Shown: positions 1 to 5,926 of the stretch, in pieces | Position numbering within the stretch: the stretch's first letter is position 1 | Layout of the letters: each line of letters begins with the position of its first letter | Assembly: GCA_905373085.1 (NCBI GenBank) | Contig: CAJPRR010000070.1 | Span: forward strand, 1-11,137 | Length of the DNA: 11,137 nt | Direction: 5' to 3' | Source of the DNA: an uncultured Selenomonas sp. | GTDB lineage: Bacteria; Bacillota; Negativicutes; Selenomonadales; Selenomonadaceae | The notes under the pieces: model-generated | What the model was told of the DNA's origin: nothing | Database searches by the model: none | What the model saw: the letters and a program-made list of their open reading frames with translations, nothing else | Translations under genes and position numbers: made by a program

Positions 1-91
1 CCTAGCCAATCGGTCTGCGCCCTTTGGGCTTGACCTCTTGGGGTTTCATGGTAATATAGAAAACGAGAATGGTTTATTGAAGAATGTAAGG

Positions 92-133
92 AAGCCGCCG
101 TATATCCGCTGGGGCGGCTTATCATATCTTTTT
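92..133 (+). terminator. Probable rho-independent terminator
   Basis: An 8-bp perfect inverted repeat (AAGCCGCC at 92-99, GGCGGCTT at 113-120) encloses a 13-nt loop. It is followed by a short T-run at 129-133. The orientation fits termination of a + strand gene ending left of the window. The T-tract is separated from the stem by 8 nt, which weakens the call. Confidence 0.5.
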
Positions 134-201
134 ATTATAGCAGACGCCATCGCCGCCGTAAACTTAGCCGCAGATTTCTTTGAACGTATGTTCAGCGAGG
201 C

Positions 202-207
202 AGGAGG
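202..207 (+). promoter_or_regulatory. Ribosome binding site of the glycosyltransferase gene
   Basis: AGGAGG lies 6 nt before the ATG at 214 and fixes that start. No convincing -35/-10 pair could be placed between the terminator and this site. Confidence 0.85.
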
Positions 208-213
208 AACATC

Positions 214-1293
214 ATGGATCTATCCCGCGCACGCATCCTCATCATACGCTTGAGCGCCATCGGCGACGTGCTTCATGCGACGCCCGTCGCGCGTGCGCTT
301 CGCCGTGCGCTGCCTGCGGCGCATATCGCGTGGCTTGCGAGTCCGCCCGCCGACGAACTTCTCGCTGCATGCCCTGAGATCGACGAGCTGCTCGTCTGGG
401 ATAGAAGACCCTTTGATCGCGCCGTGGCGCACGGGCGCTTTCTGGAGGCTTTTCGCCTGCTTCATGAGGCTCGCGCGCTTCTCGCGCCGCGCCGCTTTGA
501 CGTCGCGTTTGACGTGCAGGATCTCCTCTTGACGGGCATTCTCGCGCGTCTTTCGGGTGCGCCGCGCCGCATTGGCGTGCGCGAGCGTCACGAGGGCGCG
601 GGCTTCCTCATGACGGAGAAGGCGCCGAAGATGGCGGAGCCGCACAAGGTGCGCCGCTATCTCGCTTCCCTTGCACCGCTCGGCATCGCGCACGAGGACA
701 CGCGCATCGCGCTGCAGCTTCCCGCTGCGCTCGCGGGTTTCGCCGCGCCCTTTTTCGCCGCACGTTCCATCACGCCCGATCGCCCGATTTTGCTCGTGAG
801 CCTCTGCACGACGTGGCGGAGCAAGGAGTGGCCGCCCGAGCGCTTCTGCGCCGCGCTCGCTGCTCTTCCGGAAGATGTGCAGATCGTCTTTTTAGGAAGC
901 GGCGCCGATCGCCCCGTCATAGATGAAGCGAGGAAGACGCTCGAAACGTCATGGCGCGGCAAAGCTGTCTCCGTCGCGGGCGAGACGAGCCTCCTTGAGA
1001 CGGCGGCGCTGATGCAGGAAGCGACGCTCCTCCTGTGCCCCGACACCGGCCCCCTGCACATTGCCGCCGCCGTCGGCCTGCCGACGCTGAGCCTCTGGGG
1101 GCCGACGCGTCCGACGATCTACGGCCCTCTGCACGGACGCAACTTCTTCATTGAGTCGCCGTACCCGTGCGCCCCGTGCTGCAAGACGCGCTGCCCCCTG
1201 GGTACGAACGCCTGCATGAAGGCGATCGAGGCGCAGGATGTGGCAAGAAGGCTCGGCGAGGTGTTGGAGATGATGCAGCGGGATGATGTGTGA
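214..1293 (+). CDS. Family 9 glycosyltransferase (ADP-heptose:LPS heptosyltransferase type)
   Basis: This 359-residue protein has the usual length and two-Rossmann layout of the heptosyltransferase family (GT9, WaaC/WaaF/RfaF-like). Family members transfer heptose from an ADP-sugar to the growing LPS inner core at the cytoplasmic face of the inner membrane. The N-terminus (residues about 7-30) is the typical ILIIRLSAIGDVLHATPV acceptor-side signature. Residues 277-282 (D-T-G-P-L-H), followed by IAAAVG and LSLWGPT, form the nucleotide-sugar signature of the C-terminal domain. A cysteine cluster near residues 313-332 (PCAPCCKTRCP...C) is common in this family. The start is set by an AGGAGG 6 nt upstream. 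The gene is very GC-rich, unlike the AT-rich toxin and immunity genes further right, and reads as host backbone. The exact acceptor and sugar cannot be told from sequence, so no symbol is given. Confidence 0.9.
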   Translation: MDLSRARILIIRLSAIGDVLHATPVARALRRALPAAHIAWLASPPADELLAACPEIDELLVWDRRPFDRAVAHGRFLEAFRLLHEARALLAPRRFDVAFDVQDLLLTGILARLSGAPRRIGVRERHEGAGFLMTEKAPKMAEPHKVRRYLASLAPLGIAHEDTRIALQLPAALAGFAAPFFAARSITPDRPILLVSLCTTWRSKEWPPERFCAALAALPEDVQIVFLGSGADRPVIDEARKTLETSWRGKAVSVAGETSLLETAALMQEATLLLCPDTGPLHIAAAVGLPTLSLWGPTRPTIYGPLHGRNFFIESPYPCAPCCKTRCPLGTNACMKAIEAQDVARRLGEVLEMMQRDDV

Positions 1294-1327
1294 AGCCGCA
1301 AGTCAATGCTTATCAGCACTTCCTTGA

Positions 1328-1651
1328 ACTGCGTCGGGCAACGGCAGTGAGGCATTGCTCGGCGATGGCATCCGCGTGTATGCGGCGAAAAACTTGCGCG
1401 AGCTGTATGATTTTCTCTTGGGCAAGGCGGAACTGCCTCCGTTGGAGGTGAAGCCCGAGGCCGCAAGCGATACGGAAGCGCCGTTGGATGATTTCGCCGA
1501 TGTGCAGGGGCAGTTCTTTGTCAAGCGTGCGCTGGAGATCGCGGCGGCGGGAGGGCACAATCTTCTGATGGTCGGCGTGCCCGGCTCGGGCAAGACGATG
1601 CTCGCGCGGCGCCTGCCGTCGATTCTGCCGCCGATGATGCGGCGGGAGGCT
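1328..1651 (+). pseudogene. Internal fragment of a ComM/YifB-type Mg-chelatase-like AAA ATPase
   Basis: The open frame begins after a TGA at 1325-1327 with no sensible start codon. It matches the middle of the YifB/ComM family: a linker ending GDGIRVYAAKNLRELYDFL, an acidic spacer, F-A-D-V-x-G-Q entering the ATPase domain, GGHNLLMVGVPGSGKTMLAR (Walker A, about 1555-1602), then LPSILPP. The match stops near 1651. Full-length proteins are about 500 residues with an N-terminal Lon-protease-like domain and a C-terminal Mg-chelatase domain. Both are missing here, as are Walker B and the sensor motifs. ComM is a DNA-branch-migration helicase in natural transformation, and this copy cannot work. It has the same GC-rich character as the glycosyltransferase. 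It is fused in frame to the MNT remnant that follows, which marks a recombination or deletion junction. Confidence 0.85.
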
Positions 1652-1675
1652 GGTGGAGAAAAGTTTAAACGAACG

Positions 1676-1808
1676 ATGATTTTTGCTTTGGCAGAGGATT
1701 TACGAGAGGTGCTGAAGAAAAAAAGTGGATGTTTTTGAAATCGGCGAAGTCAATCCGGACAGCAATTTCTATAAGAGGATCATGAAAGAAAAGGTTTTGG
1801 TGGCATGA
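1676..1808 (+). pseudogene. MntA-type nucleotidyltransferase antitoxin remnant
   Basis: Two short pieces in different frames resemble the ends of a minimal nucleotidyltransferase (MNT) antitoxin. The first, from the ATG at 1676, reads MIFALAEDLREVLKKK. The second, 1725-1808, reads VDVFEIGEVNPDSNFY, then KRIMKEKVLVA and a stop. The central GSxxxG...SDxD catalytic stretch expected in MNT proteins is gone, and the frame breaks in an A-run at about 1718-1724. The 3' end overlaps the next reading frame by ATGA (1805-1808), as expected for a coupled mntA-hepT operon. The assignment rests on the pattern of the C-terminal piece and on the HEPN neighbour. Taken alone it would be weak. Confidence 0.62.
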
Positions 1809-2066
1809 AGTATTCAGATCGACAAAGGGTTCAGAAGATATATGACTATGCCGTTCGCTTGCAGGAATATTTCTAGAAAACCGCATTAAAAAAGAGGCGT
1901 AATTCCATGGGTAATGATAGCAGGCTTACGACATCGCCTTGTACATGATTATGATGGAACAAATTGGAACATTATCTCAGATGTTGTTTTTGAAGAACTG
2001 CCAATTTTGATAGAGCAGCTAAGGTTGCGTTTGACGGAAAACGAGAATACGGATGATGTAGGATGA
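1805..2066 (+). pseudogene. HepT-type HEPN toxin remnant
   Basis: The N-terminal part starts at the ATG at 1805 (MKYSDRQRVQKIYDYAVRLQ) and stops at TAG 1874-1876. A second frame continues as FLENRIKKEA to about 1902. A third frame, 1914-2066, carries the C-terminal half: MIAGLRHRLVHDYDGTNW, then a helix ending in TENENTDDVG and a TGA. The segment RHRLVHDY is a clean RX4HXY motif, the ribonuclease and AMPylation-target motif of HepT proteins that pair with MntA. About 40 residues normally found between the second and third pieces are missing. With two frame changes and that deletion, the toxin cannot be made. The AT-rich composition contrasts with the ComM fragment before it. Confidence 0.82.
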
Positions 2067-2172
2067 CAAACTACCGTTTCAGCTTCAAAAGTTTCGTTTG
2101 ATTGACGATACATGCTTTATATAACATCCGTAGATTGGTTTGCTACTTTCTGCAATATAGCCATTAAAACCT
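2067..2172. other. Convergent intergenic gap
   Basis: This 106-nt AT-rich stretch separates the + strand HepT remnant from the minus-strand TpsB remnant. I found no hairpin with a T-tract on either strand and no small ORF worth reporting. Confidence 0.5.
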
Positions 2173-2541
2173 TTACCTGAGGGAGAAGCCGCAGGTCGCG
2201 TCCGGCGTGTGGAATCCTTCGGGTTTTTCTATGGGCGCGGCAGCGAAAACATCATAGGAAATGTCGTTGACAGCTCCGCGAACGCCGAACGCTGCATCTG
2301 CGAGCACATGCCCGTTGTAGAGATCGGCGCCGTAGCCGTAGACGGCGCCGACATCAAGGCCGAGATAGAGTTCCGCCTTTTGCTTCGGGAACTGCAGCCG
2401 CTCCTGCCGTGCCGCCTCCTGCGCCCGCGACTGGTCAAGCTGCTCCTGTTGCGAGAGCGGATCGGCTTGGGCGGGAGAGACGGATAAGGGGAGAAGGGCT
2501 GCTGCGAGCAGGAGGGCGGATGGGAGTTTGTTTGAGATCAA
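2173..2541 (-). pseudogene. Internally deleted TpsB/CdiB (ShlB/FhaC-type) outer-membrane transporter
   Basis: The 122-residue frame opens with a good signal peptide (residues 1-26, SALLLAAALLPLSVSPAQA, cut before DP). A Gln/Arg/Glu-rich helix follows (residues 27-52, DPLSQQEQLDQSRAQEAAR), typical of the N-terminal plug helix of TpsB proteins. It then jumps directly to the end of the beta-barrel: AELYLGLDVGAVYGYG, LADAAFGVRG, ISYDVFAAAPIEKPEGF, with the final strand CGFSLR. TpsB proteins are about 550-600 residues, so both POTRA domains and most barrel strands are gone. The junction lies near residues 52-58. The frame is intact, so an exported stub could be made, but it cannot secrete a CdiA. 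Translation probably starts at TTG 2541, overlapping the upstream stop as TTGA, with a GAGGTGA site (2546-2552) 6 nt before it. The position at the 3' end of the toxin array fits a cdiA-I-B order. Confidence 0.82.
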
Positions 2542-3140
2542 ATGGATTCACCTCGAAGTTCCTCGGGAATATTGATTGGAATCAATAACCAAAGAATAGA
2601 AAATACGACAACCAATAAAAAAGGAATAATATTTAGTATTTCATTCAAAAAAAGAAATATACAAAAGAAGATGAGGAGTGGTTTTCTATAGGTAAAACCG
2701 ACTGCTCGTTTGAAAATGATGATTAGGAATAAAACTTTTGCAGCAATTTCAAAAATAAAGCTCATTGCGAGTATCGTGTATAGTTCCCCGCGCATATTTG
2801 CATTTGACGTGATAAGTTCGATTCCGATGGCGCAAACTACTTTCATTATTTCTAAGCTGATACATCCTATCCATATCTTCAAAAATTTATTTCGTGTAAT
2901 AAATTGCGTATATTGGATCTTTTTTGTTACAGATAAAAAATATAAAAAGATACCAGCCACACTATATACAGCTAGAGTGCCTTCTAACAAATGCAAATTG
3001 ATTTCGAGCATTAGCATATCCTCCACTATAGAAAATTGATTCTCTTGATCTAGACGAAAGTTGAGGTATATCACTTTTAAAAATATGAGACTAAAGCAGA
3101 TGCACAGAAGTGTCGAAGGAGTTCTCTTGCTATGCTTCAA
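2538..3140 (-). CDS. Polytopic membrane protein, probable immunity for the toxin tip at 3137-3385
   Basis: This is a 200-residue, AT-rich-coded membrane protein of no family I recognise. Hydrophobic segments lie at about residues 9-29, 49-70, 85-108, 118-141 and 152-193. The last is long enough for two helices, giving 5-6 TM segments, with Lys/Arg-rich connectors. The gene starts at TTG 3140 and overlaps the stop of the upstream toxin frame as TTGA. Its own stop overlaps the TpsB remnant in the same way. In CDI systems the gene directly after the CdiA-CT is the cognate immunity gene, which is the basis for the call. A multi-TM immunity protein is usual when a toxin attacks or enters the inner membrane, so a membrane-active tip is possible (inference). 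No strong Shine-Dalgarno precedes the TTG, so coupling from the upstream frame is likely. Confidence 0.65.
   Translation of the reverse strand: MKHSKRTPSTLLCICFSLIFLKVIYLNFRLDQENQFSIVEDMLMLEINLHLLEGTLAVYSVAGIFLYFLSVTKKIQYTQFITRNKFLKIWIGCISLEIMKVVCAIGIELITSNANMRGELYTILAMSFIFEIAAKVLFLIIIFKRAVGFTYRKPLLIFFCIFLFLNEILNIIPFLLVVVFSILWLLIPINIPEELRGESI
2546..2552 (-). promoter_or_regulatory. RBS supporting a TTG start of the TpsB remnant
   Basis: GAGGTGA on the minus strand lies 6 nt before TTG 2541-2539, inside the last codons of the membrane immunity-type gene. It implies the transporter stub is translationally coupled to that gene. Confidence 0.55.
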
Positions 3141-4201
3141 AAGTAAATTCGGTCTTCATGGGAAAAATAAAACATGTGTGTGGGAATGCGAGGTTCATAA
3201 AAATCTCCGATATCTGTGCGTTTATAATCCCATCCATACCAAGGTGCATTTGAGTCTTCTACCCAGAAATATGCATTATATGGAATATCACCTTCGTAAG
3301 GAATCTCTTCTCCGTTTGATATGACGAATATCCGATTGTTCCTTACAACAAAAGCTCCTTCGTAATTTGGTCTCTCGCGGCAAGCATTGTTTTTCGTCCC
3401 GCTCGCTGCCGAAGTTGCACCAGCACTCGCATCTCCGCTGACCGCCTTAGCTGCCGCAGCCCCTACAATCGCGCTGACGATCTGTGCGGTGCCAGGATCC
3501 TTGATCTTCTTGATCTCGCCGATGATCGCCTCGTTGACTCCTGCGCCGATGGCGCCAGAAGTAAAGCCTGCGCCTGCAATCTGGCTCATGATGCCGCCGA
3601 TGATGGCATGGACGGCGACTTTTCTGCCGCTGCCGTCGTCGGGGAGGTTACGGGCGAGGCGGAAGGCTTCTTCGCCGAAGGCTTTGGCAAGTTCCTGTTG
3701 CTCTTCAATTTTTTGCTTGTCAAAGATGCGCCCAAGCTCGTTCAAAGCGTTGTTCGTATCACGATTGAGGGCAGAGATGTCCTGCGTGGGATTCTCGCGA
3801 ATCTCAATCGTTCCCGGTGCAACGGCAGAAGTTGTCGTGCTGTTCGCATCGCCCTTGGCAGGCATGGAAAGGCTGGGGGAGAGGCCTATGGTGTTATAGA
3901 CCTTGTTCTTCTCTTGTCGGCTCATCTTGTCATAGCTGCCGTAGTGGTGATACTCGGCGCCTATGCTCTTTGCGCTGTAGTCCGCACCGTTCTCCAAATC
4001 GCTGAAAGAGAACGTCTCTGTGCTGAGGCGGTTCTTTCCCGCATCCGCTTCGCTTGCAATGACCGCGCCCTTGAAGTCAGTGTTCTTTTCGACGTAGATG
4101 CCGAAACCGCCTTTTTCAGCGAAGATACCGGACTGGCCTCTGGCGCTTCTATAGTGGGACTCGATCAAATTTGAATTCTTTCTACCATATATTGTTTGCA
4201 T
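3137..4201 (-). CDS. Orphan CdiA/FhaB C-terminal module with small toxin tip (most complete core copy)
   Basis: This 354-residue frame is the longest stretch of CdiA core in the window. Residues 1-15 are read from the end of the preceding immunity gene. From residue 16 (HYRSARGQSGIFAEKGGF) it follows the filamentous-haemagglutinin/CdiA pattern: an FKGAVIASEA strand repeat, then FSDLENGA. Next come GSYDKMSRQEKNKVYNTIG, a Ser/Thr/Ala linker, NPTQDISALNRDTNNALNEL, FDKQKIEEQQELAKAFGEEA and the hydrophobic Gly/Ala-rich pretoxin stretch (IAGAGFTSGAIGAGVNEAII). The core ends with S-G-T-K-N-N at residues 267-272. The variable tip is residues 273-354, rich in Tyr/Trp/Phe/Asp (for example YNAYFWVEDSNAPWYGWDY). 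I do not recognise its activity. At about 82 residues it is short for a CdiA-CT. The DNA changes from GC-rich to AT-rich at the motif. The gene lacks the TPS signal and haemagglutinin repeats, so it cannot be exported alone. It is best read as a cassette for recombination into a full cdiA. Confidence 0.8.
   Translation of the reverse strand: MQTIYGRKNSNLIESHYRSARGQSGIFAEKGGFGIYVEKNTDFKGAVIASEADAGKNRLSTETFSFSDLENGADYSAKSIGAEYHHYGSYDKMSRQEKNKVYNTIGLSPSLSMPAKGDANSTTTSAVAPGTIEIRENPTQDISALNRDTNNALNELGRIFDKQKIEEQQELAKAFGEEAFRLARNLPDDGSGRKVAVHAIIGGIMSQIAGAGFTSGAIGAGVNEAIIGEIKKIKDPGTAQIVSAIVGAAAAKAVSGDASAGATSAASGTKNNACRERPNYEGAFVVRNNRIFVISNGEEIPYEGDIPYNAYFWVEDSNAPWYGWDYKRTDIGDFYEPRIPTHMFYFSHEDRIYF
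3386..4156 (-). repeat. CdiA core, copy 1 (full length)
   Basis: This is the longest of six core copies, running from the HYRSARGQ codons to the GTKNN motif. Copies at 6328-6978 and 9255-9428 cover parts of it with only scattered nucleotide differences. It begins at the same point as the 9255-9428 copy. Confidence 0.85.
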
Positions 4202-4617
4202 TCTCCAGTTTCGAGACTTTTTACTGTGACATTTATATCTGATTTAGTAATAACCTCAACAAAGAAATTTAATGAAATTATTATGTAATGTAAAGGTTTT
4301 TCATATTCGAATAAATCTCCCATATATTTTTTAGTAAATGAATCATATTTTCCATTACATATTCTATAAAGTACGTTATCAAATTGTTTTCGGCGATAAT
4401 ACTCAAATTCTCTATCTTCATAAGGATAAAAAAGCCAGTTGGCTTCATCAACACAATGAAATGAAATATCTCCTAGAAAATCTAAAACTATTTCATGTGA
4501 AATACTCTTCAGAAAGACTATTAAATTTTCAAAATCACCAGTTTGCAGACGCATAGAATAATCTCCTGGCGGGATCATTCCTGGATTGACTTCCACCCAT
4601 TTTTCATTTTCCATCAT
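4165..4617 (-). CDS. Probable immunity protein, family A (paralogue of 9455-9916)
   Basis: This is a soluble-looking 150-residue acidic protein with no TM segment, of a family I cannot name. It is clearly homologous to the product of 9455-9916 along its whole length. Shared blocks include W-V/I-E-V-N-x-G-M-I-P, DFxGDISFHCxDE, FDNVxYRIxNGKY, FTKKYxG and LHYIII/IHYIII. The start is placed at ATG 4617 because AGAGGTG (4624-4630) lies 6 nt upstream; ATG 4614 is also possible. The paralogue begins at the matching residues. A 36-residue toxin tail ends 14 nt upstream (4632), which supports the immunity role. The 3' end runs into the next CdiA core module, whose frame starts at 4201 inside this gene. 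Confidence 0.7.
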   Translation of the reverse strand: MMENEKWVEVNPGMIPPGDYSMRLQTGDFENLIVFLKSISHEIVLDFLGDISFHCVDEANWLFYPYEDREFEYYRRKQFDNVLYRICNGKYDSFTKKYMGDLFEYEKPLHYIIISLNFFVEVITKSDINVTVKSLETGECKQYMVERIQI

Positions 4618-4631
4618 GAAAGACACCTCTT

Positions 4632-4742
4632 TTACTTGGGAAGTTTACCGTTGAAATTAAGAGCCTTTGACAAGATTTTAAGAGCATCTTGCCCGTTCCT
4701 CCACCTTGAGTGAGCATGGGGATGACGAGATGTCGATAGTTT
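4632..4742 (-). pseudogene. Toxin C-terminal tail remnant ahead of family A immunity gene
   Basis: Directly after the stop of the 4741-5361 gene, an open frame of about 36 residues (KLSTSRHPHAHSRWRNGQDA, then LKILSKALNFNGKLPK) ends with TAA 14 nt before the family A immunity start. Its His/Arg/Trp/Asn-rich composition and position match the last piece of a nuclease-type toxin tip. It has no start codon of its own in this segment; the open frame continues 33 codons upstream, antiparallel to nothing but overlapping the preceding gene in another frame. I read it as what remains of the cognate toxin after a deletion joined it to the previous cassette. I cannot name the toxin family. Confidence 0.45.
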
Positions 4743-5361
4743 ACTTGCCTTGGTGTATATTATTGTGCTGTAGAACGTGCTTTTTCCAAAGATGATATTT
4801 GTTTGTAAATAGAAGATCTTTGATTGTAAATTGGGCTTCATTGTTCTCCGCTGTATAAGCAGCTATATATTCCTGCCCGGCTGGTATTTTTGTATAGCCT
4901 CTTTGATTCAAATATAATTCTGCGTCTATATGCAGAGAAATCGCGTGTATATGTTCGGCAGTATCATAATCCAAGCCGCAACGCCCTTCTATCATATCCT
5001 CCAAACCATTTTCATCATAATTTTTTATAGAAAAATTATGCACTATGCGAAATACTGGACAAATTTTTGAAATGCTGAGGCGGGATTTAAAACAAGCATA
5101 GAAACTGCTCGTTTCAATAGCAGAATACTGGATCTGCCAATTTTTCGATGGGTAGGTGCTTTCGTGAACGTCTTCCTGCCAGTTACCCCATTTTGAGAAT
5201 ATGGCCAGCAAAGTATCGTCAATATTTAAATCCCTGCTGCATAATTGCCTATACAGCGTATCCTCTTTGTTGGCATAAACCCTCATGATATGGGTCGACA
5301 ACTTTTCCAGGAATTCCGCACGCTCGAAGTTGTCCATAAGATGCGGCTCACGCATCGGCAT
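4741..5361 (-). CDS. Second immunity-like protein, probable diverged paralogue of 5348-5926
   Basis: This is a 206-residue soluble protein with no signal peptide or TM and no family I recognise. The start is placed at ATG 5361 (MPMREPHLMDNF), because GGGAGG at 5371-5376 lies 9 nt upstream; ATG 5355 and ATG 5337 are alternatives. It overlaps the end of the upstream gene by about 14 nt, so the two are co-translated. Spaced similarities to the upstream product suggest an ancient duplication: QLCxxxL early, L-F/S-I-C/S-K-I/L-x-P-V-x-x-I-x-x-x-F-x-V/I in the middle, a GY-x-x-I turn, and a C-terminal FLFTDFLYDW versus DLLFTNKYHLW. A second immunity gene behind one toxin may protect against a toxin variant no longer present. 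Confidence 0.65.
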   Translation of the reverse strand: MPMREPHLMDNFERAEFLEKLSTHIMRVYANKEDTLYRQLCSRDLNIDDTLLAIFSKWGNWQEDVHESTYPSKNWQIQYSAIETSSFYACFKSRLSISKICPVFRIVHNFSIKNYDENGLEDMIEGRCGLDYDTAEHIHAISLHIDAELYLNQRGYTKIPAGQEYIAAYTAENNEAQFTIKDLLFTNKYHLWKKHVLQHNNIHQGK

Positions 5362-5926
5362 CTTCATGTGCCTCCCAATCATAGAGAAAATCTGTAAATA
5401 GAAACTCCCCCACGCAACCGTATTTCTTATTTGGTATAATGCTGTTAAACCACCCGACACCAACGGCATATTCCTCTGCCTCTGAATCATAAATCATGCG
5501 GTAGCCTTCCTTTGAAAAATAATTTGTTGCTCTTTCATGGAAATCTTTTTGTTCCTTGCAATATGGATTAGATGAAACGCCGCTCAGCTCATAACAAGCA
5601 TATTTTTTTCCTTCCTTGGGCACCATAACATTAAAACCATATCGAATGGTAACAACAGGAATGAGTTTACATATGAACAATTGCGCATCATACTGGATAT
5701 GAAAATCTCCTCTCTTCTTTTCATGAAAAGTTACACAAAAAGCCCTTACGACAGAAGACATCCCATCTTCCATAGAGTCCGAATATGCAACGCTGCTGTT
5801 CAAGAGATCATAAAATTCTTTTTTGAATCTCAAATTTTTTCTGCATAGCTGCATAAATCGCCCATGATTTGGTTTTCCGTAGAATGCTTCTATACATTGT
5901 ATTATGTCTTTTCGCAATCGGTTCAA
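5348..5926 (-). CDS. Probable immunity protein for the 5923-7056 toxin tip
   Basis: This is a 192-residue soluble protein of unrecognised family. Helical N-terminal part (residues 1-55), then beta-rich segments (AQLFICKLIPVVTIRYGFNV at about 82-101) and a hydrophobic/aromatic C-terminus ending in EFLFTDFLYDWEAH. It starts at TTG 5926, overlapping the toxin stop as TTGA. A second in-frame TTG at 5917 has AAAGAG at a better distance and could be the true start. Immediate adjacency to a CdiA-CT frame is the reason for the immunity call. It is followed, with an overlap, by a probable paralogue. Confidence 0.7.
   Translation of the reverse strand: MNRLRKDIIQCIEAFYGKPNHGRFMQLCRKNLRFKKEFYDLLNSSVAYSDSMEDGMSSVVRAFCVTFHEKKRGDFHIQYDAQLFICKLIPVVTIRYGFNVMVPKEGKKYACYELSGVSSNPYCKEQKDFHERATNYFSKEGYRMIYDSEAEEYAVGVGWFNSIIPNKKYGCVGEFLFTDFLYDWEAHEDADA

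Noticed and set aside
38..253. Small + strand ORF at the left edge
   Set aside because: It reads through the terminator hairpin and overlaps the glycosyltransferase start. It has no RBS or recognisable pattern.
657..1061. Minus-strand ORFs inside the glycosyltransferase gene
   Set aside because: GC-rich antisense frames with no family pattern; the + strand frame is clearly the real gene.
2067..2172. Bidirectional terminator between the converging HepT and TpsB remnants
   Set aside because: No stem of useful length followed by a T-run was found on either strand.
3608..4174. Long + strand ORF opposite the CdiA module
   Set aside because: It is antisense of the GC-rich core. The same shadow recurs at 6298-7014 only because the core is repeated.
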